From Geodermatophilaceae bacterium URHA0031 (GTDB lineage Bacteria > Actinomycetota > Actinomycetes > Mycobacteriales > Geodermatophilaceae): DNA of 64,000 bases. Shown here piece after piece: positions 44,250 to 52,209 of the stretch. The position numbers and the translations under genes are program-made. The notes beneath the pieces were generated by a model. That model was not told where the DNA came from. It was given only the letters and a program-made list of their open reading frames with translations, and searched no databases. The stretch covers positions 496,001 through 560,000 of the forward strand of contig JHVP01000002.1 in NCBI GenBank assembly GCA_000620205.1, in the 5' to 3' direction. Positions within the stretch are counted from its first letter, which is position 1, and every line of letters begins with the position of its first letter.

Positions 44250-45098
44250 GTGAGCGACCACACGCGACGTGCGTCGCTGCCCGCGACCCGCAGGCCGCGG
44301 CTCGCCGCCGGCCGCGCCCGGGCGCTCGGCCTGCCCACCCGCGGCACCACGAACGCCAACCGGCTGCGGCGGGTCGACCGCTGGCTGGTCAGCACCCAGG
44401 CGGCCCGGCTGCGGGACGCCGCCCGGCCGCTCGTGGTCGACCTCGGCTACGGCGCGTCGGCGGTCACCACCCTGGAGCTGGTCGACCGGCTGGCCCCGGA
44501 GATCGACGGCCTGGAGGTCGTCGGGCTGGAGATCGACCCCGCCCGGGTGGCGGCGGTGGCCGAGCACCGCGACCCCCCGCGGGTGGACTTCCGGCTGGGC
44601 GGCTTCGAGCTCGCCGGCCTGCGCCCGGTCCTGGTGCGGGCGTTCAACGTGCTGCGCCAGTACGACGAGGAGTCCGCTGCGCGGGCCTGGGACACCATGC
44701 GCGGCGCGCTCGCCCCCGGGGGGCTGGTCGTGGAGGGCACCTGCGACGAGTGGGGACGGCGCGGCACCTGGGTGGCGCTGGACGAGGACGGTCCGCTGAC
44801 GCTCACCCTGACCGCCCGGGTGCAGGACCTGGAGCGGCCCTCCGACCTCGCCGAGCGGCTGCCCAAGGCGCTGATCCACCACAACGTGCCCGGCCGGCCG
44901 GTGCACACCTTCCTGACCGCGTTCGACGCCGCCTGGGCGTCGGCGGCCGGGCTGTCGACGTTCGGCCCGCGCCAGCGCTGGGCGGGGGCCTGTGAGGCGC
45001 TCGCCGCCGACGGCTGGCCGCTGGTCGGCCCGGCGCGGCGGTGGAAGCACGGCGAGGTGAGCGTCCGCTGGTCGGCGGTCGCGCCGGAGGCGATGTGA
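44250..45098 (+). CDS. Class I SAM-dependent methyltransferase
   Basis: 282-aa protein with the SAM-binding loop VVDLGYGASAVTTLELVDR (about 62-80), acidic motif II in VVGLEIDPARV (about 92) and a late FNVLRQYDEES segment. Substrate unknown. The GTG start comes eight bases after a TACCCT -10-like box (44236-44241). Its stop overlaps the next start. The two methyltransferase-fold genes form a pair inserted between murB and the PspC-DUF2516 genes. Confidence 0.82.
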   Translation: MSDHTRRASLPATRRPRLAAGRARALGLPTRGTTNANRLRRVDRWLVSTQAARLRDAARPLVVDLGYGASAVTTLELVDRLAPEIDGLEVVGLEIDPARVAAVAEHRDPPRVDFRLGGFELAGLRPVLVRAFNVLRQYDEESAARAWDTMRGALAPGGLVVEGTCDEWGRRGTWVALDEDGPLTLTLTARVQDLERPSDLAERLPKALIHHNVPGRPVHTFLTAFDAAWASAAGLSTFGPRQRWAGACEALAADGWPLVGPARRWKHGEVSVRWSAVAPEAM

Positions 45099-45128
45099 GC
45101 CGGCGCGCCGGAGGCGATGTGAGCCGGC
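45081..45128 (+). repeat. 24-bp tandem duplication of a translation start region
   Basis: The 24-bp unit 45081-45104 is repeated exactly at 45105-45128. Each unit contains GGAGGCGATGTGAGC, i.e. an RBS and a GTG start four bases apart. The first GTG overlaps the preceding stop; both GTGs are in frame. Confidence 0.92.
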
Positions 45129-45979
45129 GCGAGCGGGGTCACCTCACGGCCCTGCCCGGGAAGACCGAGGTCGCCGGGGGGACGGCGGAGCTGCTGGCCG
45201 ACGCCGACCGCGACGGCTCGTGGGAGCTGCTGCTGGACGGGGTCCCGCAGTCGCACGTCGACCTGGTCGACCCCACCCATCTGGAGTTCGAGTACGTCCG
45301 CCGGATGGGTCACGTGGTCGACCTCGCCGCCGAGCCCGGGCAGCCCCTCGACGTCGTGCACCTCGGTGGGGGTGCGCTCACCCTGGCCCGCTACGTCGCG
45401 GTCACCCGGCCCGGCTCGCGGCAGCGGGTGGTGGAGGTGGACGAGGCGCTCACCGACCTGGTCCGCCGCGAGCTCCCACTCCCCCGCAACGCCCGGGTCC
45501 GGGTGCGCGCGGCCGACGCGCGGGCGGGGCTCGCCGCCCATCCCGACGCCAGCGCGGACGCCGTCCTGGTCGACGTGTTCGCCGGTGCCCGGACGCCGGC
45601 CCACCTGACCACCGTCGAGTTCGCCACCGACGTCGCCCGGGTGCTGCGCCCCGGCGGGGTCACCGCGTGGAACGTCTCCGACGGTCCGCCGCTGCGGTTC
45701 GTGCGCGCGGAGGCGGCCACCCTGCGCACGGTCTTCCGCCACGTCGCGCTGCTCGCCGAGCCGGGGACGCTGCGCGGCCGCCGGTTCGGCAACACGGTGG
45801 CGGTGGCGTCGGCAGCCGAGCTGCCCGTCGTGGGGCTGACCCGCCGCTGCGCGAGCGACCCGATGCCCTCGCGGGTGGTCAGCGACGAGGAGCTGGTGCG
45901 TTTCGTCGGGCAGGCCGCGCCGGTCACCGACGCGCACGCACAGCCCTCACCGCGGCCCCCGGCAGGCGTCTTCGACTGA
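45095..45979 (+). CDS. Spermidine-synthase-like (PABMT) protein
   Basis: 294-aa Rossmann protein resembling polyamine aminopropyltransferases: VVHLGGGALTLARYVA (about 87, the G-x-G-x-G position), VVEVDEALTDLVRREL (about 112), VRAADARAG (about 138) and VLVDVFAGA (about 158, where true spermidine synthases have an aspartate-rich D-x-x-D). The gate-keeping residues are not clearly conserved, so the reaction is uncertain; many actinobacterial members have lost aminopropyl transfer. Starts at GTG 45095 (overlapping stop) or GTG 45119 within a 24-bp duplication. Confidence 0.75.
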   Translation: MSRRAGGDVSRRERGHLTALPGKTEVAGGTAELLADADRDGSWELLLDGVPQSHVDLVDPTHLEFEYVRRMGHVVDLAAEPGQPLDVVHLGGGALTLARYVAVTRPGSRQRVVEVDEALTDLVRRELPLPRNARVRVRAADARAGLAAHPDASADAVLVDVFAGARTPAHLTTVEFATDVARVLRPGGVTAWNVSDGPPLRFVRAEAATLRTVFRHVALLAEPGTLRGRRFGNTVAVASAAELPVVGLTRRCASDPMPSRVVSDEELVRFVGQAAPVTDAHAQPSPRPPAGVFD

Positions 45980-45995
45980 CCGTAGGGTCGAGGCC

Positions 45996-46199
45996 ATGAC
46001 CGCTCCCGCGTCCCGCCGGCTCACCCGCGACACCCGCCACCAGGTGATCGCCGGCGTCTGCTCCGGCCTCGCGCGCCGGTTCGGGCTGTCCCGGACCGGG
46101 CTCCGCGTGGTCTTCGTCGTCTCGTGCGTGCTGCCCGGCCCGCAGTTCGTCGCCTACCTGGTGCTCTGGGTGGTCATGCCCGCCGACGACCGGTACTGA
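45996..46199 (+). CDS. PspC domain protein
   Basis: 67-aa membrane protein: RRLTRDTRHQVIAGVCSGLARRFG, given in part as QVIAGVCSGLARRFG (about 17-31), then one hydrophobic helix (about 38-60). Phage-shock-protein C family; may help sense envelope stress. ATG 45996 lies seven bases after a TAGGGT -10 box (45983-45988), so likely leaderless. Confidence 0.85.
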   Translation: MTAPASRRLTRDTRHQVIAGVCSGLARRFGLSRTGLRVVFVVSCVLPGPQFVAYLVLWVVMPADDRY

Positions 46200-46226
46200 C
46201 CGCGCACCACCCCCGGGGGCGGCGGC

Positions 46227-46514
46227 TCACCAGCTGGTGTTGCCCCGGCGCAGGCCGCGCACCGCCGGCCGGACGTCGACCAGGTAGACGACGCCGGCGA
46301 TGACCGCGGGCAGGCCCAGGAAGCTGAGCGGCCCCTGCCAGAAGAGGATGAGCGTCGCGATGCCGGTGATCGCCAGCCAGCCGGGCTTGGTGAGCTTCCC
46401 GGCGGCGACGAACGCCGCCGCGGGGCGGATCACCGCGTCCACGAAGGCCCACACCGTCAGCGCGAGGGTCCCGTAGTAGACGACGAGGTTGATGAGCCCG
46501 TCGAAGGAAGCCAT
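46227..46514 (-). CDS. DUF2516 membrane protein
   Basis: 95-aa protein with three hydrophobic helices (about 7-25, 45-62, 66-85), matching DUF2516 and M. tuberculosis Rv0476, which also follows hbhA. Function unknown. ATG 46514 is seven bases after TATCCT (minus 46527-46522), so a leaderless promoter fits; a longer upstream frame would cross that promoter. Confidence 0.82.
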   Translation of the reverse strand: MASFDGLINLVVYYGTLALTVWAFVDAVIRPAAAFVAAGKLTKPGWLAITGIATLILFWQGPLSFLGLPAVIAGVVYLVDVRPAVRGLRRGNTSW

Positions 46515-46600
46515 GCCCCACAGGATAGGCGCGCGGAGCAAGGGAGGACCGGGAGACGCGTCCGACACCGCCCGGTGCGCACCCCCCCTTGACGACACGA

Positions 46601-46638
46601 CAGTGCCCCGGCACCCGAAGAGGGGTGCCGGGGCACTG
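46601..46638 (-). terminator. Strong hairpin after the HbhA-like gene
   Basis: A perfect 16-bp stem, CAGTGCCCCGGCACCC (46601-46616) with GGGTGCCGGGGCACTG (46623-46638), loop GAAGAG. It is 47 bases past the HbhA-like stop. No T-run follows, as is common in high-GC actinobacteria. Confidence 0.8.
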
Positions 46639-46684
46639 TCAGTGCTCCCCGGAGAAGCCGGGGTCCTCGATCAGGGGTTCATGT

Positions 46685-47572
46685 TCAGCTGGCGGGGGTG
46701 CTCTTCGCCGGGACGGCGGTCGGGTCCGGGACCGGCGTGGTGGTCGCGGTCGCCTTCTTGGCGGTGGCCCGAGGGGTGGTGGCCTTCGGGGCCGTCTTGC
46801 GGGCCGTGGCCCGGCTCTTGGCCGGCACCGGGACGCTGACGCCCTCGGCGGGGACGGTGCTGGTCTCCGGCTCGGCGGCGGCGCGGACGCCGGCCTTGGT
46901 GCTGGCGGCGGTCTCGCGGACCTCCTCGGTCACCTCGTCGACGGCCTTCTCGGTGCGCGCCTTGGCCTTCTGCGCGACCGAGGTCACCTCGTCGGAGGCC
47001 TTGCCGACCGTCTCGGCCGTCTCCGCCAGCACGTCCTCGACGGAGTCCTCGACCGCGTCGACGGCGCGCTCGGTGCGGGCCACGACCTTTCGGAACGCGG
47101 GCTGGGTGCGGAGCTCGTCGATGACCTTCTCGCCCCGGCCGGCCAGCTCGGTGATCGCGGCCAGCGCCTGGTTGCGGGCGCTCTCGACCAGGCCGGACAC
47201 GGTGACGCGCACGGTCTCCGGGCGGACGGTGGAGGCGGCGCTGGTCACCGCGGCGCGGGCCTGGGCGGCCGCGTCCTCGGCCTGGCTGCGGGCCTGGGCG
47301 GCCCGGGCACGGGCCTCGGCGGCGGCGCGGGCCGCCCGCTCGCGGGCCTGCTCGGCGCGGGCGCGGGCCTCCTTGGCGGCGAGGTCCGCCTGGACCTGCG
47401 CCTCGCCGGGCAGCGCCTCGGCGCGGGTGCGCACGGTGCCGAACACGGTGCGGGTGCGGTCCACGGCGGCGTCGACGACCACGTCACCGGCGCCGATGGC
47501 GGCCAGCAGGCCGGTGCGGTAGGTGTCGACGATGGTCTCGCCGTAGGACTTCAGGGTGTCGGTGCGGCTCAT
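46685..47572 (-). CDS. HbhA-like heparin-binding/histone-like Ala-Lys protein
   Basis: 295-aa protein: a helical N-terminal part (about 1-60), a long Ala/Arg/Glu coiled coil (about 60-130, KEARARAEQARERAARAAAE), further helices (to about 215) and a Lys/Ala/Thr/Pro-rich tail with ARKTAPKAT and RATAKKAT repeats. Architecture and the neighbouring HTH and DUF2516 genes match M. tuberculosis HbhA (Rv0475), a surface adhesin that binds polyanions through its lysine tail; here a nucleoid or envelope role is equally possible. Starts 4 bases inside the HTH gene end. Confidence 0.78.
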   Translation of the reverse strand: MSRTDTLKSYGETIVDTYRTGLLAAIGAGDVVVDAAVDRTRTVFGTVRTRAEALPGEAQVQADLAAKEARARAEQARERAARAAAEARARAAQARSQAEDAAAQARAAVTSAASTVRPETVRVTVSGLVESARNQALAAITELAGRGEKVIDELRTQPAFRKVVARTERAVDAVEDSVEDVLAETAETVGKASDEVTSVAQKAKARTEKAVDEVTEEVRETAASTKAGVRAAAEPETSTVPAEGVSVPVPAKSRATARKTAPKATTPRATAKKATATTTPVPDPTAVPAKSTPAS

Positions 47573-48093
47573 GCCGTCTCCTCCTGGGGATCGGGGGTGG
47601 GGTGCGGGGTGGTGGCCTGCTCGCGCGCGGCAGGTGCGGCGTGCTCGCGGGCGTAGGTCTCGTACAGCTCCAGCAGGACGGCCTTGTGCCGCTCGGAGAG
47701 CGCCTCGTCGGCGCGGATGGCGGCGACCGTGCCGGCCGTGCCGGAGCGGCGGTCGAGGATGCCGGCCTGCTCGTACAGCGTCTCGGCCGAGATCTTCAGG
47801 CCCCGGGCGATCTGCGCGAGGATCTCCGCGGACGGCTTGCGCAGCCCGCGCTCGACCTGCGACAGGTAGGGGTTGCTGACCCCGGCGGTGCGGGCGAGCT
47901 CGCGCAGCGACACCTGGGCGGCGCTGCGCTGGGTGCGGATGAACTCACCGACCTGCGAACCGACCGCCGGGACCGACGACGCCACGCTGGACGCCCCGGT
48001 CGAGGCGCCGGCGGCAGCCGACTGGGCCGCGGTGGCCACGGTCTCGCGGACCGCGGTCACCTGCTCCCTGACGAACTCCGTGGGTCGCTGCAC
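47569..48093 (-). CDS. XRE-family helix-turn-helix regulator
   Basis: 174-aa DNA-binding protein. A variable Ala/Ser-rich N terminus (1-45) is followed by an XRE helix-turn-helix at about 50-110 (VSLRELARTAGVSNPYLSQV, ERGLRKPSAEILAQIARGL) and an acidic C-terminal region. Position matches Rv0474, regulator next to hbhA. GTG 48093 is six bases downstream of a TAAGCT -10 box, so the mRNA is probably leaderless and the inverted repeat around its -35 suggests autoregulation. Its stop overlaps the HbhA-like start (ATGA). Confidence 0.87.
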   Translation of the reverse strand: MQRPTEFVREQVTAVRETVATAAQSAAAGASTGASSVASSVPAVGSQVGEFIRTQRSAAQVSLRELARTAGVSNPYLSQVERGLRKPSAEILAQIARGLKISAETLYEQAGILDRRSGTAGTVAAIRADEALSERHKAVLLELYETYAREHAAPAAREQATTPHPTPDPQEETA

Positions 48094-48099
48094 ATCATG

Positions 48100-48142
48100 A
48101 GCTTAACCTGCAGTGCTAGCTGTTGCAAGCGGAGCGCTAGCA
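48100..48142 (-). promoter_or_regulatory. Promoter and inverted-repeat operator of the XRE gene
   Basis: On minus: -35 TTGCAA (48128-48123), 17-base spacer, -10 TAAGCT (48105-48100). TGCTAGC (48114-48120) and GCTAGCA (48136-48142) form a perfect 7-bp inverted repeat with 15-base spacing that straddles the -35, as expected for a repressor site. Confidence 0.6.
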
Positions 48143-48151
48143 GCCCGTCCG

Positions 48152-49129
48152 TCAGTGCAGGACGCCGGCCGCCCGGACCTCGCCCACCACGCCCTCGCCG
48201 CCGGACACCGGAGTGGACAACCAGCGGGACAGCGCCTCGGCCGGCACCCCCAGCCGCCGCAGCCCGGCGGCCAGGGCCGGGGTGCGTCCCCGCTCACCGC
48301 CGTCGTCGAACTTCAGCGCGACCGCACCGGCGCCGGGCAGGGCGGCGACGTGCACGCCGTCGGCCCCGCCCTTCACCAGCAGACCGCCGACCGCGCCCAT
48401 CAGGTCGGTGTCCTCGCGACCGGTGCCGGCGACCAGCCACGGGTGGGCGCGCATCGCGTCGGCGACCAGCCGGCCCGGCGTCCCGGACGGGGCCTGCACC
48501 AGCGACAGCACACCCCGCGCCAGCCCGGTCAGCGACAACGCGTGCTGCGGCGCGCCGCACCCGTCGGTGACCACCGCGGCGACCGGCTCACCGGAGGCCG
48601 CGCCCAGCCGGGCCTCGATGGCCTGCTGCAGCGGGTGGTCGCGCTCCAGGTAGCCGGCGGTCGGCCAGCCGGCGGCCACGCAGGCCGACAGCATGGCGGC
48701 GTGCTTGCCCGAGCAGTTCATGGCCAGCCGCTCCGGTGCGCGACCAGCGGCCAGCCACCGGGCCCGGGTGGCCTCGTGCTGCGGCAGGGCCGGCGGGCAG
48801 CCGAGGTCGTCGGGCCCCAGACCGGCACCCGACAGGAGCGAGGCGACCAGCTCGACGTGCCCGTCCTCGCCGTTGTGCGAGGCGGCGCCGATCGCCAGCT
48901 CGCGGTCGTTGCACGGCCGCCAGCCGGCGGCGAGCAGCGCGGTGGCCTGCACCGGCTTGTTCGACGAGCGCGGCAGCACCGGCCGGGCGACGTCCCCGAC
49001 CTCCAGCAGCGGGCTGCCGTCAGCGCCGAGGACGACGAGCGCACCCCGGTGCACCGACTCGAGCACCTCCGTGCCCAGCCCCCCGCGCCACACCTCGACC
49101 AGCACGGGGTTGTCCGGCCACGTGCTCAT
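48152..49129 (-). CDS. Asparaginase (L-asparaginase II family)
   Basis: 325-aa enzyme of the Rhizobium-type asparaginase family (PF06089-like), distinct from the E. coli AnsA/B fold. Motifs: LPRSSNKPVQATALL (about 52-66) with the likely catalytic S and K, ASHNGEDGHVELV (about 83), NCSGKHAAML (about 137-146), and TDGCGAPQHALS (about 188). It should release ammonia from asparagine in the cytosol. First residue ATG 49129 overlaps the rsiG stop. Confidence 0.87.
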   Translation of the reverse strand: MSTWPDNPVLVEVWRGGLGTEVLESVHRGALVVLGADGSPLLEVGDVARPVLPRSSNKPVQATALLAAGWRPCNDRELAIGAASHNGEDGHVELVASLLSGAGLGPDDLGCPPALPQHEATRARWLAAGRAPERLAMNCSGKHAAMLSACVAAGWPTAGYLERDHPLQQAIEARLGAASGEPVAAVVTDGCGAPQHALSLTGLARGVLSLVQAPSGTPGRLVADAMRAHPWLVAGTGREDTDLMGAVGGLLVKGGADGVHVAALPGAGAVALKFDDGGERGRTPALAAGLRRLGVPAEALSRWLSTPVSGGEGVVGEVRAAGVLH

Positions 49130-49689
49130 CCGTGGCGTGACTCCTCGGCGAGCAGCTGGGCCACGTCGGCCAGCCCGTCGCGGTAGCGGCGGGCGAGCTC
49201 GCCGGCGACGGTGTCCATCACCTGCTGGACCCCGCGGCGCCGCTCGGACAGGCTGCGCTCGCCGGCCCCCAGTGCCCGGGCGGCCTGCTCCAGCCCGGCG
49301 TCGGGCAGCGACGGCACGTCGGAGAGGTCGACGCCCGGGGTCAGCCCGTTGACCCAGGTCTCGAAGTGCTCGGGCGAGCTGGGCTGCACGGTCTGGTGCC
49401 GGCCGAGCCCGTGCGCGGGCCCGCGGCCCTTCTCGGACAGGATCTCCGGCAGCAGGTCGACCAGCGAGCGCCCGTCGTGCTCGGCGCGGCGCTGCAGCTC
49501 GCGCCGGACGATGTCCAGCCGGCCCTGCAGCAGCCGCCGGGTGTAGGAGAGGTTGACCTCCTCCTGCTCGGCCCGGTGCCGCAGCGCCCGGACGTCGGCC
49601 ATCGACAGGTCCTCGACGCCGGCGAGGAACGACGGGTCGAGCAGCTCGTCGACGCCGGCGCCACCGGCGGCAGGGGTGGGAGCAGTCAT
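49126..49689 (-). CDS. rsiG: RsiG-type c-di-GMP-dependent anti-sigma factor
   Basis: 187-aa two-helix protein carrying two complete copies of the RsiG c-di-GMP signature E(X)3S(X)2R(X)3Q(X)3D: E44-S48-R51-Q55-D59 in the first helix and E144-S148-R151-Q155-D159 in the second. In Streptomyces, RsiG binds the sporulation sigma factor WhiG only when loaded with c-di-GMP; such proteins are often labelled aerial mycelium formation protein. The whiG/fliA-type partner gene is not in the window. ATG 49689 overlaps the BKACE stop (ATGA). Middle region (about 75-130) is a flexible loop. Confidence 0.85.
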   Translation of the reverse strand: MTAPTPAAGGAGVDELLDPSFLAGVEDLSMADVRALRHRAEQEEVNLSYTRRLLQGRLDIVRRELQRRAEHDGRSLVDLLPEILSEKGRGPAHGLGRHQTVQPSSPEHFETWVNGLTPGVDLSDVPSLPDAGLEQAARALGAGERSLSERRRGVQQVMDTVAGELARRYRDGLADVAQLLAEESRHG

Positions 49690-50531
49690 CGGGAGACCTC
49701 CGCGGGGGTCGGGGTGATGCCCAGCAGCTGCCGGGCCTCGGACGGGGTGAGCGGCGGGCGCTGGGCGATCCGGGCGAGCCCGGCCGCCCGCGCCACCAGC
49801 TGGGCGTTGTCGCGCACCGGCTCGTCGGGCGCGTAGGTGAGCGTGTCCTCCATGCCGACCCGCAGGTGCCCGCCGGCCGACAGCGCGGCGAGCATCACCG
49901 GCAGCGACGTCCGGCCGACGCCGGTCGCGGCGAAGGTGGCGCCCGGCGGCAGTGCGGGCAGGCAGGCGGCCAGCGCGGCCGTCGTCCCGGGCATGCCGCC
50001 GGGGACGCCCATCACCAGGTCGACGTGCACGTGGCCACCGTGCGGCGGGCCGTGCCGGTCCAGCAACCGGGTGAGCGTGGCGAGCTGGCCGAGGTCGAAG
50101 ACCTCGTACTCCGGGACGATCCCCCGCTGCTGCATCTGGGTGTGCAGCTCGACGATGAGGTCCCACGGGTTGTAGAAGACGTCGCGGCCGAAGTTCACCG
50201 TGCCCAGCGACAGCGAGGCCGCGTCCGGTGCGGCGTCCAGCACCGCCAGCCGGTCCTCGGCCGGGTCGGTGACGGCCCCACCGGTGGACAGCTGCACGAC
50301 CAGGTCGGTGGCCTCACGGACGGCGGCGACCACCTCGCGCACCCGGGGGAGGTCCAGCGTCGGGCGCGTGTCGGTGCCGCGGACGTGCAGGTGGAGCACG
50401 GCGGCGCCGAGGGCCTGGCAGTCCCGGGCGGTGGCCACCACCTCCTCGACGGTGACCGGCAGCGCGGGGACGTCCTCCTTCGCCGACTCGGCTCCCGTGG
50501 GGGCGAGCGTGACGAGGGTTCCGGAGCTCAC
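49686..50531 (-). CDS. BKACE family 3-keto-acid cleavage enzyme
   Basis: 281-aa TIM-barrel enzyme of the beta-keto acid cleavage family (DUF849). Metal-binding histidines occur in LHLHVRG (about 46-52) and GHVHVDLVMG (about 168); substrate loop residues LSTGGAV and the ATGVGRTSL stretch (about 200) fit. It condenses a beta-keto acid with acetyl-CoA to give acetoacetate and a new CoA ester; the natural substrate is unknown. GTG 50531 has GAGG nine bases upstream; the upstream frame lacks motifs. Confidence 0.85.
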   Translation of the reverse strand: MSSGTLVTLAPTGAESAKEDVPALPVTVEEVVATARDCQALGAAVLHLHVRGTDTRPTLDLPRVREVVAAVREATDLVVQLSTGGAVTDPAEDRLAVLDAAPDAASLSLGTVNFGRDVFYNPWDLIVELHTQMQQRGIVPEYEVFDLGQLATLTRLLDRHGPPHGGHVHVDLVMGVPGGMPGTTAALAACLPALPPGATFAATGVGRTSLPVMLAALSAGGHLRVGMEDTLTYAPDEPVRDNAQLVARAAGLARIAQRPPLTPSEARQLLGITPTPAEVSR

Positions 50532-50592
50532 GAACGCGCACCTCGACTCCGCAACCGCTCCGCTCCTCACTCGCCGGCGCTCGCTGCGATGC

Positions 50593-51720
50593 TCACGAAC
50601 GCGTCGTCTCGGGACGCATCGTTGCAGACCGGACCGCCTTGACCCGGTCACGGGCGGCCGCCACGGCCGCGTCGGGCTCCGCGGCGGTGTCGTCGGGGTC
50701 GATCGCGGCCACGGCCTCCCCCACCGCCAGCGGCGTCCCGGCGGTCACCGACTGCTTGACCAGGGCCAGCGCGATGACGCCGAGCTCGTGGTGCCGGACG
50801 GCGGTGCCCAACCGGCCGACCTCGCGGGCCCCGGAGGTCACCGGCGTACCGGGCGCGGGCAGCGTCTCGCTCATCCCGTCCAGGTGCAGCAGGACCAGCC
50901 GGCGCGGCGGACGACCCAGGTTGTGCACCCGGGCGACCGTCTCCTGGCCGCGGTAGCAACCCTTCTCCAGGTGGACGGCGGTGCGCAGCCACTCCAGCTC
51001 GTTCGGGATGGTGCGGTGGTCGGAGTCGACCCCGGCCCGCGGCCGGCGGGCCTCGACCCGCAGCGCCTCGTAGGCGTCCAGCCCGGCCAGCACGGCGCCC
51101 TCGCCCAGCAGCGCGTCCGACCGCTCGGCCAGCTCCGCGCGCGGCACGAGCAGGTCGACGACGGCCGCCGTCCCGTCCCCGATCGGCGGCATCCGGCGCA
51201 CCCAGCCGCCGCCCTCCAGCGGGAGGACGGCGTAGGGCTGCACCGGCACCGGCCACCCGGCCGCGGCGAGCACCTCGTCGCCTCGTGGCCCGACCAGCGA
51301 CAGCAGCGCCCAGGCGTCGGTGACCAGCGCGGGGTCCACCCGCAGCATGAAGCGCATCCGCTCCAGGAAGGTCACCAGGGCGGCCCCGGTGCCCGGCTCG
51401 ACGTCGCCCCACGTCGTCCCGGCCAGCTCGGTGAGGACGACGTGGTGCTCGACGTGGCCGTGCGGGGACAGCACGAGCGCCTCCGAGCCGGTGGCGTCGC
51501 CGAGCCGCTCGAGGTGCTGGCTGGTGAGCGAGTGCAGCCAGCTCAGCCGGTCCGCGCCGGGGACGACGAGCACGTCCCGGTCGCTGCGGTCGACCAGCCC
51601 GGCCCCCTCCGCCAGCCGGCGCTGCTCGGGCAGCGGCTCGCCGTAGTGCGCCGCGACGGTGCCGCCTCCGGCCAGGTCGAGGGCGACGGCGCCGGGCCGG
51701 TGCAGCAGGGGGGAGCTCAT
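50593..51720 (-). CDS. ygfZ: Folate-binding protein YgfZ (Fe-S cluster maintenance)
   Basis: 375-aa tetrahydrofolate-binding protein related to the glycine-cleavage T protein, needed for some Fe-S enzymes. The diagnostic motif K-G-C-Y-x-G-Q-E is present as EKGCYRGQETVAR (about 260). Matches Rv0811c in position. ATG 51720 overlaps the fur stop (ATGA). A 13-base motif at its stop is duplicated at the start of the downstream gene. Confidence 0.93.
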   Translation of the reverse strand: MSSPLLHRPGAVALDLAGGGTVAAHYGEPLPEQRRLAEGAGLVDRSDRDVLVVPGADRLSWLHSLTSQHLERLGDATGSEALVLSPHGHVEHHVVLTELAGTTWGDVEPGTGAALVTFLERMRFMLRVDPALVTDAWALLSLVGPRGDEVLAAAGWPVPVQPYAVLPLEGGGWVRRMPPIGDGTAAVVDLLVPRAELAERSDALLGEGAVLAGLDAYEALRVEARRPRAGVDSDHRTIPNELEWLRTAVHLEKGCYRGQETVARVHNLGRPPRRLVLLHLDGMSETLPAPGTPVTSGAREVGRLGTAVRHHELGVIALALVKQSVTAGTPLAVGEAVAAIDPDDTAAEPDAAVAAARDRVKAVRSATMRPETTRS

Positions 51721-52169
51721 GGGTGGTCCTCCTTCTCCGAGCAGGCGCGACAGGTGCCGGACAGCGCCACGTGGCCCACGTCCACGGTGAAACCCAGCTC
51801 GGCGGCCAGACGTTCCGCCGCACCGTCGAGCAGGGCCGGGTCGGCCGAGCTGATCTGGCCGCAGGACTGGCAGACGACGTGCAGGTGCGGGTGCTGGGCC
51901 GCGTGGTAGACCGGCGCCCCCTTGCCCAGGTGGGTGTGCCACACCAGGCCGAGCCGCTCCAGCAGCTCGAGGGTGCGGTACACGGTGGAGGCGTCCGGCG
52001 CTGCCCCACCGGGGCCGGCCTCCTCGCGCAGCCGGGCGTGGATCTCCTCCGGCGTGCCGTGCTCCAGCGCGGCGACCGCCGCCAGCACCCGCTGGCGCGA
52101 GCTGGTCAGCCGCAGCCCGCGGGCCCGCAGCTCTGCCGCGAGCGGCGGTGCGCTCTCCGGTCCGGACAC
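51717..52169 (-). CDS. Fur-family metalloregulator
   Basis: 150-aa repressor of the Fur/Zur/Per group. Winged helix at about 15-85 (LRLTSSRQRVLAAVAALEHG, STVYRTLELLERLGLV) and a metal-binding C-terminal part: HPHLHVVCQSCGQ (about 100) and GTCRACSEKE (about 140) giving a C4 structural zinc site. HPHLH is typical of Zur-like members, but the metal cannot be fixed from sequence. GTG 52169 is exactly seven bases after TAGGCT (minus 52182-52177), so leaderless. Confidence 0.88.
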   Translation of the reverse strand: MSGPESAPPLAAELRARGLRLTSSRQRVLAAVAALEHGTPEEIHARLREEAGPGGAAPDASTVYRTLELLERLGLVWHTHLGKGAPVYHAAQHPHLHVVCQSCGQISSADPALLDGAAERLAAELGFTVDVGHVALSGTCRACSEKEDHP

Positions 52170-52209
52170 GGTGCCGAGCCTAGATCGCCGGTACGGCAGG
52201 GTGGTGGTC

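Noticed and set aside
44250-45979. Polyamine biosynthesis operon
   Set aside because: The spermidine-synthase-like protein lacks a clear set of aminopropyltransferase residues and no decarboxylase is nearby.
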